Assembly: GCF_017301335.1 (NCBI RefSeq)
Contig: NZ_CP071247.1
Coordinates: 3,596,001-3,660,000 of the forward strand
DNA length: 64,000 nt
Direction: 5' to 3'
Origin: Marinobacter salinisoli
Lineage (GTDB): Bacteria > Pseudomonadota > Gammaproteobacteria > Pseudomonadales > Oleiphilaceae
In this document: positions 52,556 through 61,134 of the stretch, in pieces
How the letters are laid out: each line of letters begins with the position of its first letter
Numbering within the stretch: position 1 is the first letter of the stretch
Made by a program: the position numbers and the translations under genes
The notes under the pieces: generated by a model
Told to the model about the DNA's origin: nothing
Databases searched by the model: none
Seen by the model: only the letters and a program-made list of their open reading frames with translations

Positions 52556-53293
52556 GTGACCCGCAGACCACCACCCGCCCGGCTCGGATTTCTCTATCCC
52601 GGCTACGCCGCCGAGGATGACTACCCGCGCATGGGGGCCATGTTGGATCCGCCGGCCGAGATCCACCTGATCCATACTGAGTTCATGGAAGATGCGCACA
52701 GCGTCGGGGCGCTGAGCGAAATGGGTAGTGTCGAGCGCCTGTTACAGGGGGCGGCATTTCTGGAAGGCTCGCGCATTGAATCGGTGATGTGGTCGTCCAC
52801 CAGCGCAAGCTTCGTTCTGGGCCTGGATGGTATCCGCCAGCAGATCGACGCACTGGAAAAACGACTCGGGGTGCCGGCATCGACAACCGCCATGGCGTTT
52901 GCCCGGGCGGTCAAAGCCGTTGATGCCAGGCGCGTCGCCATCGCTGCCACCTACCCGGAAGACGTGGCGCTTTTGTTTAGACAGTTCCTCGGCCATTTCG
53001 AGATCGACGTGGTGCACCACTCGAGTCGGGGCATCGTGACCGCCGCTGAAGTGGGAACGCTGGAAAAAGAAGATGTCATCGATTTCGCGCGTCAAAACAC
53101 GCCGCAAAATGTCGATGCCCTGCTCATCCCGGACACCGCTCTGCATTCCGCCGCCTGGCTGACCGAACTGGAAAAGGCCACCGGCACTATCGTGCTCACC
53201 GCCAATCAGGTCAGCTTCTGGGAGGCCCTGAGGCTATGCGGGAAACTGACACCGCAACCAAGCTTGGGTACATTGTTTGAAGAGATACCCTAG
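52556..53293 (+). CDS. Asp/Glu racemase/AMDase/maleate isomerase-like protein without catalytic cysteines
   Basis: A 245-residue protein of the two-lobe aspartate/glutamate racemase superfamily, closest in layout to arylmalonate decarboxylase and maleate isomerase. The first catalytic position lies in MWSSTSASF, with Ser where Cys would be; the second lies in LLIPDTALHS, with Asp193 where Cys would be. The only Cys is at about 228. Start is GTG with AAGGAG six bases before. It is divergent from the enolase-superfamily gene. Activity is therefore uncertain; a lyase or binding role is possible. Confidence 0.78.
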   Translation: MTRRPPPARLGFLYPGYAAEDDYPRMGAMLDPPAEIHLIHTEFMEDAHSVGALSEMGSVERLLQGAAFLEGSRIESVMWSSTSASFVLGLDGIRQQIDALEKRLGVPASTTAMAFARAVKAVDARRVAIAATYPEDVALLFRQFLGHFEIDVVHHSSRGIVTAAEVGTLEKEDVIDFARQNTPQNVDALLIPDTALHSAAWLTELEKATGTIVLTANQVSFWEALRLCGKLTPQPSLGTLFEEIP

Positions 53294-53332
53294 CTCTACA
53301 GCATCGACAGCAGATAAAAAGGGACCTTTACA

Positions 53333-54646
53333 ATGATTGGCAAAGGACGCGGCGGCATGCCCCGCAGATATATCCGAACCATCCAACTCACGTTGATCGC
53401 GGGACTTGCACTAGGCAGCTTGTTACCTGGGCTCTCGATGGCGGCCACACCCTGTCTGAATGCACCGGCTCTTGCGAGCCCAACCGGCGACGTTGTCTCC
53501 ATCCGCACCGTCAGCGAGCTTCAGTCGGCCATCGGCAACCTGTCCGGAGGGCAGACCCTGCTCATCGAACCGGGGGTCTACAACGTTCCCTCAACGCTGT
53601 TCGTGCGCAAGGACAATGTCACGATACGCGGCAACTCTGACCGTTGTGATGACGTTCGACTGGTGTTTCCGGGCATGGAAAACCGCCTCCAGAGGGGGCA
53701 TGGCTTTTGGTCAGACGCCACCGGCTTTCGTGTACAGAACCTGAGCATTGAAGAGGTCTACTACCACGGCATCATCTTGAACCCGGGCGCCGAAGCGCCT
53801 GAGATCTATAACGTCCGCATCTTCAACAGCGGCCAGCAGTTTGTGAAGGCGAACCCCTACTCGTTCGGTGACGGCGTGGACAACGGCAAGGTCGAATACG
53901 CCATTTTCGAGTATGAATCCGGACCGCCCACCACGGACCATGACGGCGGTACCGGTTACACCAACGGGGTGGACGTTCACGCCGGTCGGAACTGGGTCAT
54001 CCGCAACAGTTACTTTGTGAACTTTCATACCCCGGACTCGGCCGATCACCTCTGGAACCCCGCCATCCTGATGTGGAATGGTGCAGCCGACACAATTGTT
54101 GAGAACAATGTCTTTCACAATGTTGACCGGGCCATCGCTTTTGGATTGAGCGACAGGGGCAACGATCATTCAGGTGGAATCATCCGCAACAACATGATCA
54201 CCTACGATCGCGGGCTTTACAGCAATGCACGCAAGTCCGGATCGGACGGAGCCATCATTGTCTGGGGCTCACCGAATACCAAGGTCTTGCACAACACCAT
54301 TCTTACCAACGGCAACCTGAACCTTGCGATTGAGTTTCGCTTCAACACAGCAGGATCCGAGTCCCGAAACAACCTGACGGATGCCGGAACCGGTACCAGG
54401 AATGGTGGCACTTACGCTCGATCCGGAAACTATGCCAATGCCACACCGGACTTGTTTGTGGCTCCCGACAATGCCGATTTGCACGTTAAGGACGGTGGTC
54501 AGTTCTTCCAGGACCGTTTAACGGTGAGTCCCGATGCACCCCTCGATGTCGACGGACAGATCCGGACGGATGGCTTGGCGGACGCCGGAGCCGATGAGTG
54601 GCCGGGCTTCAAACCTGCGGCGCCCGGAAACTTCATGGTTCAATAA
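53333..54646 (+). CDS. Exported right-handed beta-helix protein
   Basis: A 437-residue secreted protein with a signal peptide ending near residue 37 (SMA-ATP). The body (about 50-380) has repeated short strands with Asn and Gly turns (DNVTIRGNS, GFRVQNLSIEEVYYHGIILN, NWVIRNSYFVN, TIVENNVFHNV, GGIIRNNMITY), as in right-handed parallel beta-helices that bind or cleave polysaccharides. No lyase signature was recognised. It starts 39 bp after the preceding stop, so it could belong to the same unit. Confidence 0.82.
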   Translation: MIGKGRGGMPRRYIRTIQLTLIAGLALGSLLPGLSMAATPCLNAPALASPTGDVVSIRTVSELQSAIGNLSGGQTLLIEPGVYNVPSTLFVRKDNVTIRGNSDRCDDVRLVFPGMENRLQRGHGFWSDATGFRVQNLSIEEVYYHGIILNPGAEAPEIYNVRIFNSGQQFVKANPYSFGDGVDNGKVEYAIFEYESGPPTTDHDGGTGYTNGVDVHAGRNWVIRNSYFVNFHTPDSADHLWNPAILMWNGAADTIVENNVFHNVDRAIAFGLSDRGNDHSGGIIRNNMITYDRGLYSNARKSGSDGAIIVWGSPNTKVLHNTILTNGNLNLAIEFRFNTAGSESRNNLTDAGTGTRNGGTYARSGNYANATPDLFVAPDNADLHVKDGGQFFQDRLTVSPDAPLDVDGQIRTDGLADAGADEWPGFKPAAPGNFMVQ

Positions 54647-54666
54647 GCCAGAATCCCAGAGGCATC

Positions 54667-55644
54667 ATGGAATTCACCTTTTTAGGCACATCCGCCGGTA
54701 CACCAACACGGTTCCGCAACGTAACAGGGCTGGCACTCTGCCTGCACGGGCCAAAGCCCTGGTATCTGGTGGACTGCGGCGAAGGTACCCAGCACCAGTT
54801 GCTTCGCACCCGCTACTCGGTAATGCAACTACGGGCGATTTTCATCACCCACATCCACGGTGACCATACCTTCGGCCTGCCGGGGTTGCTTACCAGCGCT
54901 TCCATGCTGGGCCGAACGGAACCACTGGATATCATTGCCCCCATTCAGGTTGAGCGTCTTGTCCACGAGGTAATCAACAACAGCGACTCCAGCCTCAGTT
55001 ATCCACTGAATTTCATCAATTCCGAGGCAGCGGATTTTCGTTGGCGGGATGACCATTTCGAGGTCACCAATGTGGCGTTGTCGCATCGTGTACCCTGCCG
55101 GGCCTACACATTCACCGAACAAAACCTGGAACGGCAACTTCTGCAGGCAAAACTGAGACAAGACGGCATCGAACCCGGGCCTGGCTGGGGCGAACTGCAA
55201 AAAGGCAGAGACGTGTTATCTGAGGATGGGCACCTACTCAGAAGCGACGAATACACTCACATCCCCCGCCCTGCACGCCGCATGATTGTGGCCGGTGATA
55301 ACGATGCGCCTGAACTGCTGGCAGACGCTGCCAGAAACAGCGACGTACTGATCCACGAATCCACCTACACGCAAGAGGTTGCCGACCGGGTCGGCCCCTG
55401 GCCGCAACACAGCTCAGCCGAGCAGGTGGCTCGCTTTGCGCAGCAGGTACAACTGCCCAGCCTGGTTCTTACCCACTTCAGCTCCCGTTACCAGTCCGGA
55501 CCGGTCGGCACGCCCCACATCAATCAAGTGGCCGCCGAAGCGATGCAGCATTATCACGGGCAACTGTTTCTTGCGCAGGACTTTGAAACATACAGACTGG
55601 AAAAAGACCGGACGCTTACACGCCTGAGTAGCAACAACGACTGA
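54667..55644 (+). CDS. rnz: Ribonuclease Z
   Basis: A 325-residue metallo-beta-lactamase-fold endonuclease that trims tRNA 3' ends. EFTFLGTSAGTPTRFRN, the zinc motif ITHIHGDHTFGLPGLL and the C-terminal VLTHFSSRYQ are all present, with an exosite-like insert (about 150-200). The ATG at 54667 matches the family N-terminus; an upstream in-frame start is rejected. It follows the beta-helix gene by 20 bp. Confidence 0.95.
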   Translation: MEFTFLGTSAGTPTRFRNVTGLALCLHGPKPWYLVDCGEGTQHQLLRTRYSVMQLRAIFITHIHGDHTFGLPGLLTSASMLGRTEPLDIIAPIQVERLVHEVINNSDSSLSYPLNFINSEAADFRWRDDHFEVTNVALSHRVPCRAYTFTEQNLERQLLQAKLRQDGIEPGPGWGELQKGRDVLSEDGHLLRSDEYTHIPRPARRMIVAGDNDAPELLADAARNSDVLIHESTYTQEVADRVGPWPQHSSAEQVARFAQQVQLPSLVLTHFSSRYQSGPVGTPHINQVAAEAMQHYHGQLFLAQDFETYRLEKDRTLTRLSSNND

Positions 55645-55771
55645 CGTCCCCGGCACCTGAACACTCCCTTGGTGAACACCGCCCAGGCGGAAATCCGGTA
55701 ACGGGACGATAGCCCCCGGGCAGCCAAAAGGGCATCAACCTCCATAGGTTCTTGTCCTTATCAAGAAGATC
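55645..55771. other. Spacer before the first csp cassette
   Basis: Region between rnz and the csp promoter, with no gene seen; together with the leader it is part of a longer untranslated stretch. Confidence 0.4.
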
Positions 55772-55970
55772 TGGTCAATTAATAAACAATCCCGTAAAGT
55801 GGCGGCCGTTGGAAAGAGTTAGCAAAGCAGTTCACGAATAAGACGTTTCTGAAGTAGTTGTAGCCGTCCTGTTTTTGATTCCGCCTGTTATTAGTTCCCG
55901 CACGACCCCGGGTGAGCCGTCGCAAAAGACGGGCGCCCACAACAATTTATTGATCACAGGATATTTACCT
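55772..55970 (+). promoter_or_regulatory. Cold-shock promoter and 5' leader, cassette 1
   Basis: GTAAAGT at 55794-55800 lies exactly 177 bases before the ATG, as in the two other cassettes; TAAAGT may be the -10 and TGGTCA the -35. The following leader (about 165 nt) contains the block GTTAGCAAAGCAGTTCACGA and GCCTGTTATTAGT, shared by cassettes 1 and 2 and partly by 3. A long conserved leader is typical of cspA-type thermoresponsive mRNAs. Confidence 0.65.
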
Positions 55971-56177
55971 ATGTCTACTACTACTGGAACCGTTAAGTTC
56001 TTCAACGAATCTAAAGGCTTTGGCTTCATCACTCGTGAAGGTGGCCCGGACGTATTCGTTCACTACAGCGCCATTCAGGGCGGCGGATTCAAGACCCTGG
56101 CCGATGGCCAGCAAGTTGAGTTCACCGTGACTCAGGGCCAGAAAGGTCCTCAGGCGGAGAACGTTGTCGCGCTGTAA
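55971..56177 (+). CDS. Cold-shock protein, cassette 1
   Basis: A 68-residue single cold-shock domain that binds single-stranded RNA and DNA. RNP1 is GFGFI and RNP2 is VFVHY, as in CspA. It begins [11 protein letters not shown] and differs from the third copy at only a few positions (Thr4, Asp45). AGGA precedes the ATG; in-frame upstream codons up to a TTG are not expected to be translated. Confidence 0.95.
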   Translation: MSTTTGTVKFFNESKGFGFITREGGPDVFVHYSAIQGGGFKTLADGQQVEFTVTQGQKGPQAENVVAL

Positions 56178-56198
56178 GCCAGACGACAAACGTTTCGC

Positions 56199-56227
56199 AA
56201 AAAGGCAGCTCCGGCTGCCTTTTTTTG
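56199..56227 (+). terminator. Rho-independent terminator of csp cassette 1
   Basis: AGGCAGC and GCTGCCT form a 7-bp stem with a long T tract. Confidence 0.9.
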
Positions 56228-56340
56228 TTGCCAGCCACGCTTGCCAGATCTGGCCGAGGAGACCGAGTTTGTTGCACGCCTGCGAGGAACAACTCGCCAA
56301 ATAACTCCGCCGCATAGGTTGTTTTCCTTACGAAAAAAGC

Positions 56341-56746
<406 letters not shown>

Positions 56747-56767
56747 ACCAGACGACAAACGTTTCGC

Positions 56768-56795
56768 AAAAAGGCAGCTTCGGCTGCCTTTTTTT
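56768..56795 (+). terminator. Rho-independent terminator of csp cassette 2
   Basis: AGGCAGC (56772-56778) and GCTGCCT (56783-56789) stem followed by T tract. Confidence 0.9.
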
Positions 56796-56906
56796 GTACC
56801 CGGATGACAAGGCCCGCTCAGGAGGCCGAACTGAGGCAGCTGAACGAGCAACCCTGCCTCAATTCGGCGAAAATTCGGATAATGATATGCGCCCGACTGA
56901 AAAGCT

Positions 56907-57312
<406 letters not shown>

Positions 57313-57334
57313 TCAGACGACAAGCGCTTCGTGA

Positions 57335-57361
57335 AAAAGGCAGCCCCGGCTGCCTTTTTTT
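57335..57361 (+). terminator. Rho-independent terminator of csp cassette 3
   Basis: AGGCAGC (57338-57344) and GCTGCCT (57349-57355) stem with T tract. Confidence 0.9.
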
Positions 57362-57420
57362 GTGCTCCTTTGCCGACTCAGGCTCGCCTCTGACGCGCCC
57401 AAAACCCCAGGCGTGGCTTG

Positions 57421-57810
57421 CTAAAAGCCCGGGGTCGAAAGCACTTCCTGCAAGTCCCGCTTCAACTGCTCCGGTTCCGTGATCCAGAGTTCACGCTCGG
57501 TGCCCGGAATGACACCAATGTCTATCCCGTCTCTGGTTAGCCCTGGCACCCACTTTTTGAAAAAGTCCGGCAGCGAAATCGCTTTTGGCGAAAGGTCTTC
57601 CGCGCCTTTGGCGTACTCGCGGGCGAATGCGTCGCTGGGCCAGACGGGCACATAAGCCACACGGTCTTCTTCCGAGACGATCTTCAGAAACTGGCTGGCC
57701 GCATTGACCAGAATCCAGATCTCTCGTTCCGCGACCACCGCATCCAGGAAATAGTCGTATCGTTCCTCGCCATCCATCTCGAGTACTTGGTCATACAGGT
57801 CTTCACTCAT
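57421..57810 (-). CDS. DUF2750 family protein
   Basis: A 129-residue soluble protein with ERYDYFLDAVVAEREIWILV and VPVWPSDAFAREYA, the pattern of DUF2750 proteins. Function unknown. The ATG at 57810 is preferred over an upstream in-frame start. It converges with the third csp. Confidence 0.75.
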   Translation of the reverse strand: MSEDLYDQVLEMDGEERYDYFLDAVVAEREIWILVNAASQFLKIVSEEDRVAYVPVWPSDAFAREYAKGAEDLSPKAISLPDFFKKWVPGLTRDGIDIGVIPGTERELWITEPEQLKRDLQEVLSTPGF

Positions 57811-57891
57811 GATGTTTCTGCTCCAACGCTGCAGGCCCAGAAAGGCCTGTCGCATGTATTTGGTAATAGCCTCGCTGAGACGTTACACGGT

Positions 57892-58308
57892 TTATTCAGA
57901 GCGACCACGTACAAGATCGGGTCTCAGCAAAGCCGTACCCAACACCAGTGCAAATGCCGCCAGCACAAATACCTTGTTCACAAACCAGTTTGTGCGCCAG
58001 ATCGACCACTCCGGATCTGCGAGGAAACGGGTGAACAAGGTGACGATAATCAGAATCTCAACCACGGACATCGCCACGGCCAGAGCACGAGTATAGCGGG
58101 GCTGGGTGAGCAAGGCCCAGGCCAGCCAGAGATGAGCGACGGGCCACAAATCCCAGTAGATATAAGTCGCCCACCCCTCCCCGCTGGCGAACGCAAAACC
58201 GATCGGGAACAGATATTTGATGAACACGGTCCAGGCCACGAGAATCAGGAACACGTGCGCCAGAAAGGTGATCCAGAGGTGCGGTGGACTTTTTCCGGTA
58301 GACGTCAT
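57892..58308 (-). CDS. Small multi-pass membrane protein of unknown function
   Basis: A 138-residue protein with about four helices (LWITFLAHVFLILVAWTVF, then WPVAHLWLAWALL, VVEILIIVTLF and VFVLAAFALVLGTALL). No family recognised. Start at ATG 58308. Neighbours on the same strand are DUF4112 and DUF2750 genes, but spacings are not operon-tight. Confidence 0.65.
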   Translation of the reverse strand: MTSTGKSPPHLWITFLAHVFLILVAWTVFIKYLFPIGFAFASGEGWATYIYWDLWPVAHLWLAWALLTQPRYTRALAVAMSVVEILIIVTLFTRFLADPEWSIWRTNWFVNKVFVLAAFALVLGTALLRPDLVRGRSE

Positions 58309-58372
58309 TGCTGTTTCTCTCAAAGGTTGAACGCCGCAGACGCACGCCCGCTTATTCCGGGCTGGAATGCCC

Positions 58373-58828
58373 TCAGAAAATAAGCGTTAACCCGGCCGTG
58401 ATGACAGCGAACAGAATCGATAAGCCGATAACCGTTTTCCAGGGAAACGGTGGTGTTGGGGGTTCTACCGCAAGTTGCTCTTCCAGATAGTTTCTCAGCA
58501 GCCGGGTATTTCGGGTGTTGGCCTTGTACACGGCGTCAAAGCCATCCCCTACCACCGGCAACAGCCCGCCAAAAAAGTCGATGGCCATATTGCGCAGCAT
58601 GCGGACCTTCACAGGCTTGCTGGCCCCTGCGCGCTGCGCCTCGACGAGCACATAGCTTGCCAGCACAAGTCCGGCCACATCACCTACCACCGGCACCAGA
58701 CCGATCAGCGCCTCTGCGCCAATCGTGGTTTTGGTGAACGGTATCCGGATGCTGCTGTCTGTGAAGCGGCTGAATTTCTCCAGTCGCGCCAGTGCTGCCC
58801 GTTGCTGCGCTTCCATTGGTTTTGACAT
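58373..58828 (-). CDS. DUF4112 family membrane protein
   Basis: A 151-residue protein with the DUF4112 pattern: TTIGAEALIGLVPVVGDVAG, then a second AIDFFGGLLPVVGDGFDAVY segment and a C-terminal helix (VIGLSILFAVITAGLTLIF). Function unknown. ATG 58828 is chosen; extra N-terminal residues upstream are not part of the family. Confidence 0.8.
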   Translation of the reverse strand: MSKPMEAQQRAALARLEKFSRFTDSSIRIPFTKTTIGAEALIGLVPVVGDVAGLVLASYVLVEAQRAGASKPVKVRMLRNMAIDFFGGLLPVVGDGFDAVYKANTRNTRLLRNYLEEQLAVEPPTPPFPWKTVIGLSILFAVITAGLTLIF

Positions 58829-59014
58829 GTGCACTCCGCCATCCATTGATCGAACTGTTTCCTTTCCACAGATCAGACGCATAAATCGCGCCTTGCCTTA
58901 ACTGTGATACTGTATTTTCTTAAAGGTAAACCCTTGGACATAAACGTCAGGTGTGCATGAGGCAAAGGACTGGCTCGACGATGCCCCCACACAGTCCCCA
59001 AGCAGGACCGAGCC

Positions 59015-60232
59015 ATGATGTATTTCGCCCATGAAATGAGCCGCGCAGCACTGATGCCCATCCGCATGCTGACCGGCGCCCAGAGCAGACTGCTTCGCCA
59101 CCCGCAAAGCCCGTTGTCCAGCCTTCCGGGTGCACGCAGCCTGGCGTCGGCCTACGGCGTGTTCGGTGACCTCACTCGCCGCTACCCAAAACCCGCCTTC
59201 AATCTGCACACAACGATCTGTGATGGCGAGCAAGTTGACGTCCAGGAAGTCATTGTCAAACGCAACCCCTTCGCCCAGCTCAAACATTTCCAGCGCAGCA
59301 CCGTGCGCCCCGACGACCCCAAACTGCTGATCGTTGCGCCGCTATCCGGACACTTTGCCTCGCTGCTGCGAGGCACGGTGGAAGCCATGCTGCCAGCACA
59401 CGATGTCTACATTACGGACTGGCGCGACGCCTGCCGGGTGCCTCTGTCGGTGGGCGATTTCGGACTTGACGACTACATCGACTATGTCATCGATTTCCTC
59501 GATCACCTGGGCCCGGATACCCACGTGCTGGCCGTCTGTCAGCCGGTCGTACCGGTGCTCGCAGCTACCGCCATTATGGCTGAAGATCGCCACCCGGCAA
59601 CGCCTCGTTCACTCGCGTTGATGAGCGGCCCGATCGACGGCCGCATCGATCCCACGGAGCCCTGTGAACTGGCCACCAAACACAGTTTGGGCTGGTTCAA
59701 GCGCAACCTGATTCACCCTGTGCCCGCGCCCTACCCCGGTGCCATGCGCAAAGTCTACCCGGGTTTCCTTCAGCTGGCCGGGTTCATCAACATGAATCTC
59801 GACCGCCATGTTGGCGCCTACCGTGAGCTGTTCAAGTCTCTGCGCGAAGGCCAGTCGGACAAGGTCAACCGCCATCGCGAATTCTACGACGAATACCTCG
59901 CGGTCATGGATCTCCCGGCAACCTACTATCTGGATACCATTCAACGCGTTTTCCAGGAATTCCACCTGGCACGCGGCTGTTTCAGGTATCGGGGCCGGCG
60001 GGTAAATCCGGCGGCCATCCGTGACACCGCACTGATGACAATCGAAGGCGCCAAGGACGACATTTCCAGCCCCGGCCAGACCAGGGCCGCCCACGACCTA
60101 TGTATTAATGTGCCGGACGCACGAAGGGTGCATCATGTTCAGGCGGGTGTCGGTCATTACGGTGTGTTCAACGGCAGCCACTGGCGCGGGGAAATCTCGC
60201 CTCGCTTACAGGCCTTTATCCGCTCAGCCTGA
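59015..60232 (+). CDS. phaZ: Intracellular poly(3-hydroxyalkanoate) depolymerase
   Basis: A 405-residue depolymerase that hydrolyses stored polyester granules. The nucleophile is Cys175 in AVCQPVVPVLA, with the acid in AKDDISSPGQT and His in GVGHYGVFNG, as in PhaZ1 of Cupriavidus. No signal peptide, so cytosolic. AGGA precedes ATG 59015. It is followed by phaB and phaC, forming a local storage cluster. Confidence 0.93.
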   Translation: MMYFAHEMSRAALMPIRMLTGAQSRLLRHPQSPLSSLPGARSLASAYGVFGDLTRRYPKPAFNLHTTICDGEQVDVQEVIVKRNPFAQLKHFQRSTVRPDDPKLLIVAPLSGHFASLLRGTVEAMLPAHDVYITDWRDACRVPLSVGDFGLDDYIDYVIDFLDHLGPDTHVLAVCQPVVPVLAATAIMAEDRHPATPRSLALMSGPIDGRIDPTEPCELATKHSLGWFKRNLIHPVPAPYPGAMRKVYPGFLQLAGFINMNLDRHVGAYRELFKSLREGQSDKVNRHREFYDEYLAVMDLPATYYLDTIQRVFQEFHLARGCFRYRGRRVNPAAIRDTALMTIEGAKDDISSPGQTRAAHDLCINVPDARRVHHVQAGVGHYGVFNGSHWRGEISPRLQAFIRSA

Positions 60233-60353
60233 CTGGCCGCCTTGGGCCGATTTCTTGTGAGGCAATGGAAGCTCTGCTAGCTTCAAAGTGGTCATATAAC
60301 AAACAAAATGGCCTGCCTGGAAGCGGCACAAACATGAGTCTAAGGAGAGTATC

Positions 60354-61097
60354 ATGCAAGACCTCAAAGGCAAGGTCGCCATCGTCACCGGCGCCTCCCG
60401 CGGTATCGGCCGACACATAGCCCTTCAACTTGCCCGGCGCGGCGCCGATGTTGCCATCAACTACCGTTCTCGCCAGTCTGAAGGGGACGAGGTGGCCAAG
60501 GAAATTGAAGCGCTGGGCGTCCGTGCCCTCGCCATTCAGGCGGATCTCTCCAAGATGCCAGAAGCTCGCAGCCTGATCGATCAGGTCCATGACAACTGGG
60601 GACGCATAGACATTCTGGTCAACAACGCTGGTATCACCCGCGACAAGTCGATGAAGAAACTCACCGACGAAGACTGGAACGACGTCCTTGATACCAATCT
60701 CGGGAGCGTCTACGCGACCTGCTCCGAAGTGCTGAAAATCATGATGGAGCAGAACTTCGGCCGGATCATCAATATCACTTCGTTCGTGGGTCAGGCCGGC
60801 AACTTCGGGCAGGCAAACTACGCGGCCAGCAAGGGCGGCATTATCGCGTTCACCAAAACCCTCGCACTGGAGATGGCCAGGTACAACATTACCGTGAATG
60901 CCATTGCCCCGGGCTTCACCGAAACTGAGATGCTCGAACAGGTGCCTGAAAACATCCGCGAACAAATCATTGCCCGCATCCCCATGGGCCGCTTTGGCCA
61001 GCCCGAGGAAATTGCCCGCGCGGTGGTGTTCCTCGCAGCGGAAGGCGACTACATCACCGGCCAGCAGATCAACGTCAACGGCGGCGTGTACATGTAG
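60354..61097 (+). CDS. phaB: Acetoacetyl-CoA reductase
   Basis: A 247-residue short-chain dehydrogenase reducing acetoacetyl-CoA to 3-hydroxybutyryl-CoA, or a 3-oxoacyl-ACP reductase. The NADP loop is TGASRGIGR, the active site contains NNAGITRDKSM, INITSF and NYAASKGG, and the C-terminus is GQQINVNGGVYM. Position directly before phaC favours phaB. AAGGAGAG precedes the ATG. Confidence 0.88.
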   Translation: MQDLKGKVAIVTGASRGIGRHIALQLARRGADVAINYRSRQSEGDEVAKEIEALGVRALAIQADLSKMPEARSLIDQVHDNWGRIDILVNNAGITRDKSMKKLTDEDWNDVLDTNLGSVYATCSEVLKIMMEQNFGRIINITSFVGQAGNFGQANYAASKGGIIAFTKTLALEMARYNITVNAIAPGFTETEMLEQVPENIREQIIARIPMGRFGQPEEIARAVVFLAAEGDYITGQQINVNGGVYM

Positions 61098-61134
61098 TCC
61101 GGCATTCCCGGTGATTCGAAGGCGGAGAGTGACG

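Noticed and set aside
55875..55970. In-frame upstream codons of the first two csp genes as N-terminal extensions or a leader peptide
   Set aside because: The third cassette has a stop in the same leader frame and the csp start is fixed by family length; the open frame is a by-product of leader conservation.
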